From Bradyrhizobium tropiciagri (lineage in GTDB: Bacteria > Pseudomonadota > Alphaproteobacteria > Rhizobiales > Xanthobacteraceae): a DNA stretch of 37,489 bases. The translations under genes and the position numbers were made by a program. Below the pieces are notes generated by a model. The model saw only the letters and a list, made by a program, of their open reading frames with translations, searched no databases and was not told the origin of the DNA. Position 1 is the stretch's first letter. Each line of letters begins with the position of its first letter. Below are positions 1 through 7,220 of this stretch, in pieces. The stretch covers positions 1 to 37,489 of the forward strand of contig NZ_LFLZ01000082.1 in NCBI RefSeq assembly GCF_001189845.1, written 5' to 3'.

Positions 1-150
1 CCCGCCGGGGAGAGGTCGGATTGCGCCTGGCGATGCGAAGCATCGTCCAGTGCAATCCGGGTGAGGGCTTTTGCTCTCTCGATGGACCGCAACCCCTCAC
101 CCGATTTGCTGCGCAAATGACCTCTCCCAAGGGAGAGGTGAACTTCCGAC
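1..150. repeat. Intergenic palindromic repeat (GGGAGAGGT type)
   Basis: The outer arms GGGGAGAGGTCGG near position 7 and TGACCTCTCCC near 119-128 are inverted copies, with shorter inverted pieces inside (GATGCGAAGCATCG at 32-45). A second CTCTCCC/GGGAGAGG hairpin lies at 6203-6223. This is a dispersed non-coding repeat with no open frame of its own. It is followed at about 166-191 by a short stretch (ATCTCATC..GCTTTAGCTG) shared with 28074-28097. Confidence 0.6.
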
Positions 151-198
151 GCCGTTCCAGCTCAACCTAATCTCATCAGGCTTTAGCTGAGCCGGGGC

Positions 199-635
199 TT
201 AAGCTCCCTCATAGTCGGACAGCAACTTTGCAAGCAGTTGAAGTTCGTCAGGGGATTTTTCGGTCGGATCATTGATGACGTTCTGAAGCAAATAGAACTC
301 GGTATCGTTCTTGATCCGCCCTTGCTTGAGGATATTGGCGTAGCTCGCGAGTATCGTTTGCGCAATTCGGAGAGCGTGACGATCCCGCGGCTGATCAGCT
401 CGGCATCCAAATTCGCAACTTCAGCTGGATCAAAAGACGACGAACGTTCCACGCAGTCATTGATCGCTTGACGCAGCCCCTGGAAAGCCATTCGAGGGCT
501 TCTCTTTTCCATGGCCTCCAAGAAAGCCAGAGGCTGCTTCTCCGGCGGCAAAGATTCCGCGAGCATGTATCGTTCAACATAGAACGAAAAGAAATTCTTG
601 AGCTGCGCATACTCGCTTCGATTGAAGTTCTGCAT
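199..635 (-). pseudogene. Small hypothetical protein, broken by a one-base frameshift
   Basis: No family is recognised. Reading from the ATG at 635, the first ~83 codons give a helical, charged sequence (MQNFNRSEYAQLKNFF, FYVERYMLAESLPPEKQP, ending LDAELISR). After that the open frame turns into Ser/Arg/Pro-rich sequence typical of a wrong frame. In the neighbouring frame the next stretch reads naturally again (RDRHALRIAQTILASYANIL, then NDTEFYLLQNVINDP and ELQLLAKLLSDYEGA) and stops at 199-201. The span is 437 nt, one short of 146 codons, so restoring one base near 380-395 (probably a C on the coding strand, in CGC(C)GGGAT) would give a normal protein of about 145 residues. It is either a recent pseudogene or a sequence error. 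If the longer in-frame ORF is used instead, it ends at 183. Confidence 0.6.
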
Positions 636-743
636 CGCTGCGTACCTGCGGCTCGCTACCAAGCTCGAACCAGCGGGGAAGGGGCTGTTCCGGGGACCGT
701 CGCGCCCCATCGTATTACGGATTGTTGCCCGACGGATCGCGCC

Positions 744-2165
744 TCACTCGCCCTTCAAACGCTGCCCCTCTTGAATCCGCACCCGCTCGGCGCCGCGGCT
801 GCCGGCGGAGGACAGCCGCAGCGTGCTGAGCACGGCGCCCACGACGGCAAAGCCGACGCCGACCATCAGCGAGATCCTGGTGCCGTCGGCAGGATAGCGC
901 GCCAGCAGCATCGCCACCAAAGCGGCGCCGATGGTCTGTCCGAGCAGGCGCGCGGTGCCCAGCATGCCGCTGGCGCCGCCGGAGCGCTCGCGCGGGGCGG
1001 CGGCGATCATGGTGCGGTTGTTCGGGGTCTGGAACAGGCCGAAGCCGGCGCCGGCGAGCGCCATGCGCCAGATCACGTCGATCGGCGCCGCATTGGCCGG
1101 CATCAGCGCCAGCGAGCCCAGTCCGGTCGCGAAGATCAGCAGGCCGATGCCGCCGAGCAGGCCAGCCGGGTAGCGCTCGACCAGCCACCCCGCGAGCGGC
1201 GCTGCGAATGCGACCGCGATCGGCCACGGCGTGATCAGGAGGCCGATCTGCACCGCCGAATATCCGAAATGGTTTTCCAGATAGAACGGCATCGCGACGA
1301 AGGCCAGCATCTGGCCGCAGAACGAGGCGATCGAGGTTCCGATCGACAGCGCGAAGATCGGAATCCGCAACAGGTCGACCGGCAGCAGCGGCGAGGGCAG
1401 ATGCTGCTGGCGCCGGTACAGCAAATGCGAGGCGACCGCGGCGACCGCGAACTCCAATGCGCAGACATACAGCGCCTCGCCGTGGCCTGCACTGTCGATT
1501 GCGCTGATGCCGAACCCGAATGCGATGGCGCTCATCGCAGCGCTCTGCCAGTCGAAGGCGTGAACCGCGGGCCTGGTGTGCGGCAGGAACCGCCAGCCCA
1601 GCGCCAGCGTGACGATGCCGAGCGGGACGTTGATGGCGAACAGATAGGGCCAGGTTCCGACCGCCAGGATGAACGAGGCAATGGTCGGGCCGACCGCGGC
1701 CGAGATCGCGACCACCAGCGCGTTGACGCCGATGCCGCGGCCGAGCTGCGAATGCGGATAGATGAAGCGGACCAGCGCGGTGTTGACGCTGAGGATGCCG
1801 GCGGCGCCGAAGCCCTGCAGGATGCGGGCGATCGTCAGCAGCGGCAGCGTGTGCGACAGCGCGCAGAACAGCGATGCCAGCGTGAACAGCAGCAGCCCCG
1901 CCAGATAGACGCGACGATAGCCGATGATCTCGCCGAGCGAGGCCAGCGGCAGCAGCGAGATCGTGATCGCCAGCTGATAGCCGTTGACGATCCAGATCGA
2001 GAATGCGGGGCTGGCGTTGAGATCCCGGGCGATGGTCGGCAGCGCGACATTGGCGATCGAGCCGTCGACGACGGCCATCACGAGGCCGAGCGCGATCGTG
2101 AGAATGGCCCAATTGCGCTGCGGCTGCGGCAGCCCGTCGGGATGCTCAATAATCGCGGACGACAT
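744..2165 (-). CDS. MFS drug:H+ antiporter, DHA2 (EmrB/QacA/SmvA-like)
   Basis: This is an inner-membrane proton-driven exporter of 473 residues, the usual length for 14-helix DHA2 carriers. A soluble start of about 17 residues leads into helix 1, which carries the DHA2 motif around VDGSIANVALPTIA (residues ~33-46). A motif-A-like GEIIGYRRVYLAG follows helix 2, ARILQGFGAAG lies in helix 4, and an antiporter motif C-like stretch (VAISAAVGPTIAS) in helix 5. Hydrophobic segments continue to about residue 450, and the C-terminus is basic and polar. The ATG at 2165 is the first start that keeps the full first helix. No regulator is adjacent, so substrate and control cannot be inferred; multidrug or quaternary-ammonium export is only the family norm. 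Confidence 0.9.
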   Translation of the reverse strand: MSSAIIEHPDGLPQPQRNWAILTIALGLVMAVVDGSIANVALPTIARDLNASPAFSIWIVNGYQLAITISLLPLASLGEIIGYRRVYLAGLLLFTLASLFCALSHTLPLLTIARILQGFGAAGILSVNTALVRFIYPHSQLGRGIGVNALVVAISAAVGPTIASFILAVGTWPYLFAINVPLGIVTLALGWRFLPHTRPAVHAFDWQSAAMSAIAFGFGISAIDSAGHGEALYVCALEFAVAAVASHLLYRRQQHLPSPLLPVDLLRIPIFALSIGTSIASFCGQMLAFVAMPFYLENHFGYSAVQIGLLITPWPIAVAFAAPLAGWLVERYPAGLLGGIGLLIFATGLGSLALMPANAAPIDVIWRMALAGAGFGLFQTPNNRTMIAAAPRERSGGASGMLGTARLLGQTIGAALVAMLLARYPADGTRISLMVGVGFAVVGAVLSTLRLSSAGSRGAERVRIQEGQRLKGE

Positions 2166-2295
2166 GTCGTGAGGTTGCTCTCGGTTCCAGCTTGGCGGGC
2201 TTACCGGATGCTGGATTAACCCCGCCTTTGCAACCCCCGAAATGTCGGCCCCGGGTGCACCGAAACGAGGCCGGAGGAGGCCAAAAAGGGCTCAA

Positions 2296-2334
2296 CCTCG
2301 ATTGTTAGCCTCGATCGTTAGCCTTGATCGCTAG
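2296..2334. repeat. Three 13-bp tandem repeats at the end of the PilZ gene
   Basis: Three units CCTCGATTGTTAG, CCTCGATCGTTAG and CCTTGATCGCTAG run head to tail from 2296 to 2334, followed by a partial CCTTGG. The last unit contains the PilZ gene's stop codon (TAG on the minus strand, 2331-2333). Each unit carries a CTAG or CTAA on the minus strand, so stops recur every 13 bases. Confidence 0.75.
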
Positions 2335-2684
2335 CCTTGGCCGAGCAGTTCCTTGATGCGCCGCTGCAGCTGCCGCTTCTTGATCTCGCTGCGGCGGACC
2401 CGCTCGTCGAGGTCGCTCACTGGCGTATCCGAGGTCATGATCCGGAAGGCGAGGCCGACCTTGTTGGCCTGGCGCCAGATCAGGCGCGCCAGGAACGAGC
2501 GGCCTTTGCGCGCAACGCTGAGATTCATCTCTTCGGGCAGCTGTGCGGTATCGCCAAATTCGACACAGGCACCACCTTCGCTGATGTTGCGGACGACGCA
2601 ATCCATCGTCGAGCCGTGTTCATTGATCTCCGCAACCGCACCGTAAAACACTTTGTCGCGTGGGCTCTGGCGCCGGTCCTGCAC
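2331..2684 (-). CDS. PilZ-domain protein
   Basis: This is a single-domain protein of 117 residues of the PilZ type, a family that binds cyclic di-GMP. The first signature is the arginine-rich start DRRQSPRDKV (residues 3-12, fitting RxxxR). The second is NISEGGACVEF (residues ~38-48, fitting (D/N)xSxxG), about 30 residues later, as in PilZ folds. The middle strands (FLARLIWRQANKVGLAFRI) fit the beta-barrel, and the C-terminus is a basic helix (RSEIKKRQLQRRIKEL). There is no partner domain, so it would act as a stand-alone c-di-GMP receptor or a PilZ fold that has lost binding. It is monocistronic between the MFS gene and the AraC regulator. PleD at 21114 is a candidate c-di-GMP source in the same window, but no direct link is shown. 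Confidence 0.85.
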   Translation of the reverse strand: MQDRRQSPRDKVFYGAVAEINEHGSTMDCVVRNISEGGACVEFGDTAQLPEEMNLSVARKGRSFLARLIWRQANKVGLAFRIMTSDTPVSDLDERVRRSEIKKRQLQRRIKELLGQG

Positions 2685-2840
2685 GGGAAATCCTCCTCAA
2701 ATGAACGGCACAACTGTACCGGTCAGGACCTGCGAAATGAAGGGTACGAGCGGAACCCGTTGCAGTTAGTGTAAATTGTTTGCACCTGTGAAGGCCCGGA
2801 TTCCCGGCTATTTTGCGCCGCAAAGCGCCTCCGGAGCCGT

Positions 2841-2896
2841 GTTTTGACGGGCTTTCTTAACGCGAACCGTTACCCGCTTCGCTCGAAAACGCTCTA
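2841..2896. repeat. Dispersed repeat, TTTTGACG...TTCGCTCGAAAACGCTCTAG type, copy 1
   Basis: The sequence GTTTTGACGGGCTTTCTTAA, then CGCGAACCGTTACCCGCTTC, then GCTCGAAAACGCTCTAG closely matches the second half of the element at 14036-14140. Its last bases form the stop codon (2894-2896) of the AraC-family gene. It is non-coding and probably a mobilised intergenic repeat. Confidence 0.7.
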
Positions 2897-3850
2897 GTTC
2901 GGCAGCCGGCTGTGCCGCCACTCGCGCGGCGACAGGCCGTAGTGCTCGCGGAACACGCGACCGAAATGCGAGAGATCGTTAAAGCCCCAGGCGAACGCGA
3001 CCTCGCTGATGTGGCGATGCGTGTGCGCCGGCGAGGCGAGGTCGCGCCTGCAGCGCTCCAGCCGCTCTGCCAGCACGAAGCGCTGGAATGAGGTGTCCTC
3101 GTCGGCGAGCAGGCTGTTGACATAGCGCGGCGAGATGCCGAGCGCTGCTGCGGTTTCGGTGAGGCCAAGCTCAGGGTTCGGCAAATGTGCGAGGATGTGC
3201 GCTTTCAGCCGGTAGAGCAGGGCGGAGCGGTGGGTCGAAGCCGGCAGCGCGGCGCCGCCGCTGCGCTCGCTGATCGCCATCGCGAGCAGGTCCGCGGCCT
3301 GATCGGCGAGGCGGATCGCGTTGTCCGGATCGAGCCTGTCGGCGATGTCAGCGAGTCCCGAGATGAACTGCCAGGCAAGCCGCTGCACCGGGCGATCGGA
3401 CGTGAACGTCGTCGCCGTCAGACCGTGGGTGCCGGCAAAGCGCCGGTGCAGCATTGCGCGCGGCACCTGGAAGATGGTCTGCGTGAAGTCGTCGTTGAAG
3501 CGCAGCTCATAGGGCCGCGTGGTGTCGTAGAATGCGAACTCGCCGGGCTGGATCACGGTCTCGCGGCCGTCCTGCACCACGCCGCCCGAGCCGCTGCGGC
3601 CGAGCGCGAACAGAACGAAGTCCTCGCTGGCGCGCGCGATCCGCGACGGTGTGCGCAGCACGCGCTGCCGGCTCGACGACACGACCGAGCACTTCGCCGG
3701 ACCCAGCTGCGTGCTGGTGATGGCGCCGCGGAAGGCGGTGCCGAGGTCGGATTTGCAATCCAGCTGCACGAACACGTCGCAGACGATGTCCTGCCAGAGT
3801 GCCAGGCGCCGATGCGTGGGCGCGTTGTCCGTGGTGAACAGGGCCGGCAT
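2894..3850 (-). CDS. AraC/XylS-family transcriptional activator of the nitrilase-aldoxime dehydratase genes
   Basis: This is a DNA-binding regulator of 318 residues. The N-terminal ~200 residues fit the AraC-binding-like domain of the NitR/XylS type (opening THRRLALWQDIVCDVFVQLD, later QPGEFAFYDTTRPYELRF). The C-terminal ~100 residues form the double helix-turn-helix: LGLTETAAALGISPRYVNSL for the first, and HISEVAFAWGFNDLSHFGRV followed by FREHYGLSPREWR for the second. The start at 3850 has a strong upstream GGGAGGAAATC. It is transcribed away from the nitrilase gene across a 207-bp shared region. Regulators of this type next to nitrilase or aldoxime dehydratase genes in Rhodococcus and Pseudomonas activate those genes in response to nitrile, amide or aldoxime inducers, so the same role is inferred here. 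Its stop codon is supplied by the repeat at 2841-2896. Confidence 0.88.
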   Translation of the reverse strand: MPALFTTDNAPTHRRLALWQDIVCDVFVQLDCKSDLGTAFRGAITSTQLGPAKCSVVSSSRQRVLRTPSRIARASEDFVLFALGRSGSGGVVQDGRETVIQPGEFAFYDTTRPYELRFNDDFTQTIFQVPRAMLHRRFAGTHGLTATTFTSDRPVQRLAWQFISGLADIADRLDPDNAIRLADQAADLLAMAISERSGGAALPASTHRSALLYRLKAHILAHLPNPELGLTETAAALGISPRYVNSLLADEDTSFQRFVLAERLERCRRDLASPAHTHRHISEVAFAWGFNDLSHFGRVFREHYGLSPREWRHSRLPN

Positions 3851-4057
3851 GATTTCCTCCCTTCACGAGTGCAAACGCTGGCCACGCAAACAAGCAAGCT
3901 TCGTACCGGGGGCGGCTGGGGGAATCTCCTCCGCAGTCGAATTTTCCTTCCGTCCTGGTCGAACGGCGGTCCCGGTCCCGGGGCAGCATGATGTCAGAGG
4001 CCGCTAGGCCCGATCAAGACCGAACCGGCCGGAGCGGCCGGCTGCGAGGAGGACATT
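3851..4057. promoter_or_regulatory. Divergent control region between the AraC regulator and nitrilase-oxd
   Basis: This 207-bp region separates the two divergent start codons. It holds a direct GCAAAC repeat (3871-3876 and 3886-3891, 15-bp period) that could be part of an AraC-type site. It also holds a perfect inverted repeat CCGGCCG-GAG-CGGCCGG (4025-4041) just before the nitrilase ribosome binding site GAGGAGGA (4047-4054). The hairpin could be an operator or a 5'-mRNA structure. No confident -35/-10 pair is called. Confidence 0.4.
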
Positions 4058-5068
4058 ATGGGCATCGAACATCCGAAATATCGCGTTGCGGTGGTGCAGG
4101 CGGCGCCAGCCTGGCTCGATCTCGACGCGTCTATCGCCAAGTCCATCGCGCTGATCGAGGAGGCCGCCGCCAAGGGGGCAAAGCTGATCGCGTTCCCCGA
4201 GGCATTCATCCCCGGCTATCCCTGGTACATCTGGCTGGACTCGCCGGCCTGGGCGATCGGGCGCGGCTTCGTGCAGCGCTATTTCGACAACTCGCTGAGC
4301 TATGACAGTCCGCAGGCCGAGCAGTTGCGGCTCGCGGTGAAGAAGGCCGGCATGACCGCGGTGCTCGGCCTGTCCGAGCGCGATGGCGGCAGCCTCTATC
4401 TCGCGCAATGGCTGATCGGACCCGACGGCGAGACCATCGCCAAGCGGCGCAAGTTGCGGCCGACCCACGCCGAGCGCACCGTCTATGGCGAGGGCGACGG
4501 CAGCGACCTTGCGGTGCATGACCGCCCCGGCATCGGCCGTCTCGGCGCGCTGTGCTGCTGGGAGCATCTGCAGCCGCTGTCGAAATACGCGATGTATGCC
4601 CAGAACGAGCAGGTGCATGTCGCGGCCTGGCCGAGCTTCTCGCTGTACGATCCGTTCGCGCCGGCGCTCGGCTGGGAGGTCAACAACGCGGCCTCGCGGG
4701 TCTACGCCGTTGAAGGCTCGTGCTTTGTGCTGGCGCCTTGCGCGACGGTCTCGCAGGCCATGGTCGACGAGATGTGCGACCGCGAGGACAAGCACGCGCT
4801 GCTGCATGTCGGCGGCGGACACGCCGCGATCTATGGGCCCGACGGCAGTTCGATCGCCGAGAAGCTGCCGCCCGATCAGGAGGGGCTGCTGCTCGCCGAT
4901 ATCGATCTCGGCGCGATCGGAATCGCCAAGAACGCCGCCGATCCGGCCGGGCACTATTCGCGGCCCGATGTCACGCGCCTGCTGTTGAACAAGAAGCCCT
5001 CGAAGCGCGTCGAGCATTTCGCGCTGCCGCTCGACAGTTTCGAGGAGGTCGACGCGGCCGCGAGCTGA
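4058..5068 (+). CDS. Nitrilase (aliphatic/arylacetonitrilase branch)
   Basis: The enzyme hydrolyses R-CN to the carboxylic acid and ammonia in the cytoplasm. At 336 residues it is the usual length. The C-N hydrolase catalytic triad is visible: Glu48 in FPEAF, Lys132 in RRKLRPTHAER, and Cys167 in LCCWEH. The stretch PGYPWYIWLDSP after the glutamate and the GAS-like NNAASRVYAVEG region are typical of true nitrilases rather than amidases. The ATG at 4058 follows a near-perfect GAGGAGGA. The aldoxime dehydratase gene begins 30 bp after its stop, so the two are almost certainly co-transcribed and the dehydratase should supply its nitrile. Gene order and sequence style suggest arylacetonitriles or similar plant-type nitriles as substrates, but specificity cannot be read from the sequence. 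Confidence 0.95.
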   Translation: MGIEHPKYRVAVVQAAPAWLDLDASIAKSIALIEEAAAKGAKLIAFPEAFIPGYPWYIWLDSPAWAIGRGFVQRYFDNSLSYDSPQAEQLRLAVKKAGMTAVLGLSERDGGSLYLAQWLIGPDGETIAKRRKLRPTHAERTVYGEGDGSDLAVHDRPGIGRLGALCCWEHLQPLSKYAMYAQNEQVHVAAWPSFSLYDPFAPALGWEVNNAASRVYAVEGSCFVLAPCATVSQAMVDEMCDREDKHALLHVGGGHAAIYGPDGSSIAEKLPPDQEGLLLADIDLGAIGIAKNAADPAGHYSRPDVTRLLLNKKPSKRVEHFALPLDSFEEVDAAAS

Positions 5069-5098
5069 ACGAGCAATAGCCAACCGGAGGCGACTGCC

Positions 5099-6151
5099 AT
5101 GGAATCCGCGATTCCCCCTCATTTGCAGACCGCGCGCTCCCGTCATCGCCGCGTGCCTGACGACTATGCGCCGCCTTATCCATCCTTCGTCGCGCGCCAC
5201 AGGCCCGCGGTCGCGTGCGTGATCATGGCCTATTTCGGCGTGCAGTTTCGCGGCGAGCCGACTGCCGCCGCGACCGGGGCGCTGGCGCAGATCGCAAAGC
5301 GCTTTGCCGGCGAGAACGGTCCGACCCATTGGGACCGCGCGCAATATGTCGACCAGGCCGGCTTCAGCAATGTCGTCTCGGTCGCCTATTGGGACGATGC
5401 CGGGCGTTTCGACGCCTGGTTCGCCGAGGCGCGCGAAGCCTGGACCGGCGGTGGCGCCAGCGACGGCGTCGGCCGTTTCATCGAGGTGCTGCGGCCGCAT
5501 GTTGTGCGCTACGAGACGCTGTTCTCCTCGCTCGGACGCCCGGAGGGCGTCGCGGTGCTTGCCGACGGCATGAGCGGCGAGGTGCAAGAGCACGCTTATT
5601 GGGGCGGCATGCGCGACCGCATCCCGCTATCGCAGACCGACGCGATGACGCCGGGCGGGGAGCCGCGCGTGATCCGCGACGGCGCACGCATCCGTGTGGT
5701 CGCGCATGACAATCTCTGCCTGATCCGCTCCGGCCAGGACTGGAGCGACACCGAGGCGTCGGAGCGCAAGATGTATCTCGACGATGTCGAGCCGGTGCTG
5801 CGCGAGGGCATGGATTTCCTGCGCGACGACGGCGTGCCGATCGGCTGCTACGCCAACCGCTACATGCGCGTGGTCGACGCTGACGGAAGGCTAACGGAAA
5901 AATCCTACGCCCAGAGCTGGTGGAAGAGCCTCGCGGCGCTGGAGCGCTGGGCGGAATCGCATCCGACCCATGTCAGGATCTTCGGTGCGGCGATGAAGTA
6001 TCTGTCGACCTTGGGGCCGTCAGCCAAGCTCAGGCTGTATCACGAGGTCACGGTGGCGGCCGCCGACGAACAGTTCTTCGAATATCTCGGCTGCCACGAA
6101 CGGACCGGCATGCTGAACGCGGTGCAGCTGGCGGCGGCGCAGTCCGCTTGA
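5099..6151 (+). CDS. oxd: Aldoxime dehydratase (phenylacetaldoxime dehydratase family, haem enzyme)
   Basis: The enzyme removes water from an aldoxime (R-CH=N-OH) to give a nitrile, using ferrous haem b to which the aldoxime nitrogen binds. At 350 residues it matches OxdA/OxdB/OxdRE (about 350). Residues known from those enzymes have clear counterparts: the proximal haem ligand in SHPTHVRIFG (His291), the catalytic distal histidine in LRLYHEVTV (His315), a serine in LIRSGQDW (Ser211, exactly 80 before His291 as in OxdA), and an arginine in MRDRIPLS (Arg172 or Arg174). NGPTHWDRAQYVDQAGF and NVVSVAYWDD are family signatures. It has its own GGAGG seven bases before the ATG and follows the nitrilase by 30 bp. 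A conserved-looking hairpin at 6203-6223 lies downstream. Together with nitrilase it completes aldoxime to acid. Confidence 0.95.
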   Translation: MESAIPPHLQTARSRHRRVPDDYAPPYPSFVARHRPAVACVIMAYFGVQFRGEPTAAATGALAQIAKRFAGENGPTHWDRAQYVDQAGFSNVVSVAYWDDAGRFDAWFAEAREAWTGGGASDGVGRFIEVLRPHVVRYETLFSSLGRPEGVAVLADGMSGEVQEHAYWGGMRDRIPLSQTDAMTPGGEPRVIRDGARIRVVAHDNLCLIRSGQDWSDTEASERKMYLDDVEPVLREGMDFLRDDGVPIGCYANRYMRVVDADGRLTEKSYAQSWWKSLAALERWAESHPTHVRIFGAAMKYLSTLGPSAKLRLYHEVTVAAADEQFFEYLGCHERTGMLNAVQLAAAQSA

Positions 6152-6202
6152 CGTTCGACTTACTGGGATCATTTAAGCGGTCGCCGCGTCGGAAGTGCAT
6201 TC

Positions 6203-6223
6203 CCTCCCCCGCAAGCGGGAGAG
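6203..6223. repeat. Short hairpin repeat after oxd
   Basis: CCTCCCCC-GCAA-GCGGGAGAGG can fold with one mismatch and resembles the GGGAGAGGT repeat at 1-150. It sits 50 bp after the oxd stop, between convergent oxd and lysR-type genes, and could also slow transcription there. It lacks a T-run, so it is not called a terminator. Confidence 0.45.
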
Positions 6224-6265
6224 GTGCAGCGAGTCTGCTGCAGGACTGGATCCACACTGGCGTGC

Positions 6266-7132
6266 CTAAGGGCGCAACCGGCCGGCATGGGTCGTGATGG
6301 CTTGCGCCAGCTCCACGGCCGGGCCGCGCTTGGTCCGCCGTGCGGTGCGGACCACGAATTCGACGCTGCCGAGCGGCGGCAGGCCTGACGGCGGCATCGC
6401 TTCAAGTCCATCCGGGATCAGGCCCTGTGCCTGCGGCGTGATGCCGAGACCGGCCAGTGCCGCCGCGCGAAGGCCGCTGAGGCTGCCGCTGGAGCAGACG
6501 ATGCGCCAGGGTCGTCCGAACCGCTCCATCGCCTCCAGCACGACGCTGCGGCTGACGCTCGGCGGCGCGTAGAGGATGAGGGGTAATGGCTGCTCGGGAT
6601 CGAGCCGCATGCCCGGTGCGCCGGTCCACACCAGTCGGTCCTGCCACACCAGCTGTCCCGGTGCGTCGCCGGGCCGCCGCTTGCCAAGCACGAGGTCGAG
6701 CTCGCCGGCATCGAGCTGCTGGTACAGCACGGCGCTGAGGCCGATCGTCAGCTCGAGATCGACCTGCGGGTGGCGGCGGACGAAGTCGCGCAGCAGATCG
6801 GGCAGGCGGGAGCTCGCAAAATCCTCGGCGGCGCCGAACCGGACCTTTCCGCGCACCTGTGAGCCCGCGAAGTAATCGCGGGCGCGCGCGTTGGCCTCGA
6901 GGATCGGGCGCGCAAAACCCGTCATCGCCTCGCCGTCGGCGGTGAGCACCACCGAATGGGTGTCGCGCACGAACAGCCGGCGGCCGGCGGCAGCCTCCAG
7001 CTTGCGGATGTGCTGGCTGACCGTCGACTGCTTCAGGCCGAGGCGGCGGCCGGCCTCGGTGAAGTTCTGGGTCTGCACCACGGCGAGGAAGGTCTCTAAC
7101 TGGGCCGGGTCGAGCATGGCAGCGTCCGTCAT
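6266..7132 (-). CDS. LysR-family transcriptional regulator
   Basis: This is a one-component regulator. From the start at 7132 it has 288 residues, typical for LysR. The winged helix-turn-helix occupies residues ~6-65 (QLETFLAVVQTQNFTEAGRR, LGLKQSTVSQHIRKLEAAAG, RRLFVRD). The periplasmic-binding-like effector domain follows (VRFGAAEDFASSRLPDLL, then LDLVLGKRRPGD). The longer open frame to 7261 runs back over the divergent gene's start and adds non-LysR sequence, so it is not used. An ATG at 7117 (MLDPAQLETF) is an equally possible start, and neither has a clear ribosome binding site. It is divergent from the SBF-type transporter at 7221, with only 88 bp between, and a palindrome overlaps its start codon, which fits autoregulation and control of the transporter. 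Confidence 0.9.
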   Translation of the reverse strand: MTDAAMLDPAQLETFLAVVQTQNFTEAGRRLGLKQSTVSQHIRKLEAAAGRRLFVRDTHSVVLTADGEAMTGFARPILEANARARDYFAGSQVRGKVRFGAAEDFASSRLPDLLRDFVRRHPQVDLELTIGLSAVLYQQLDAGELDLVLGKRRPGDAPGQLVWQDRLVWTGAPGMRLDPEQPLPLILYAPPSVSRSVVLEAMERFGRPWRIVCSSGSLSGLRAAALAGLGITPQAQGLIPDGLEAMPPSGLPPLGSVEFVVRTARRTKRGPAVELAQAITTHAGRLRP

Positions 7133-7141
7133 TACGTAATG
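7130..7141. promoter_or_regulatory. 12-bp palindrome at the LysR start codon, candidate operator
   Basis: CATTACGTAATG is a perfect palindrome; its left CAT is the reverse complement of the LysR ATG at 7132. It is AT-rich in a GC-rich setting and lies in the 88-bp divergent region. LysR proteins usually bind T-N11-A palindromes, and this could be a core or autoregulatory half of such a site. Confidence 0.4.
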
Positions 7142-7220
7142 TAATGACAATAACAGCGGTAAGCGCGGTTCACAATTTGCAGGAGAGGAGCCACCTTCCG
7201 ACCAAGGAAAGGAACCTGCC

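Noticed and set aside
468..2219. 583-codon plus-strand open frame
   Set aside because: It lies opposite the MFS exporter and the product is Arg/Gln/Asp/Ala-rich low complexity, typical of the shadow frame of a GC-rich gene.
4004..5593. 529-codon minus-strand open frame
   Set aside because: It is antisense to the nitrilase and oxd genes, both with intact catalytic residues and good ribosome sites.
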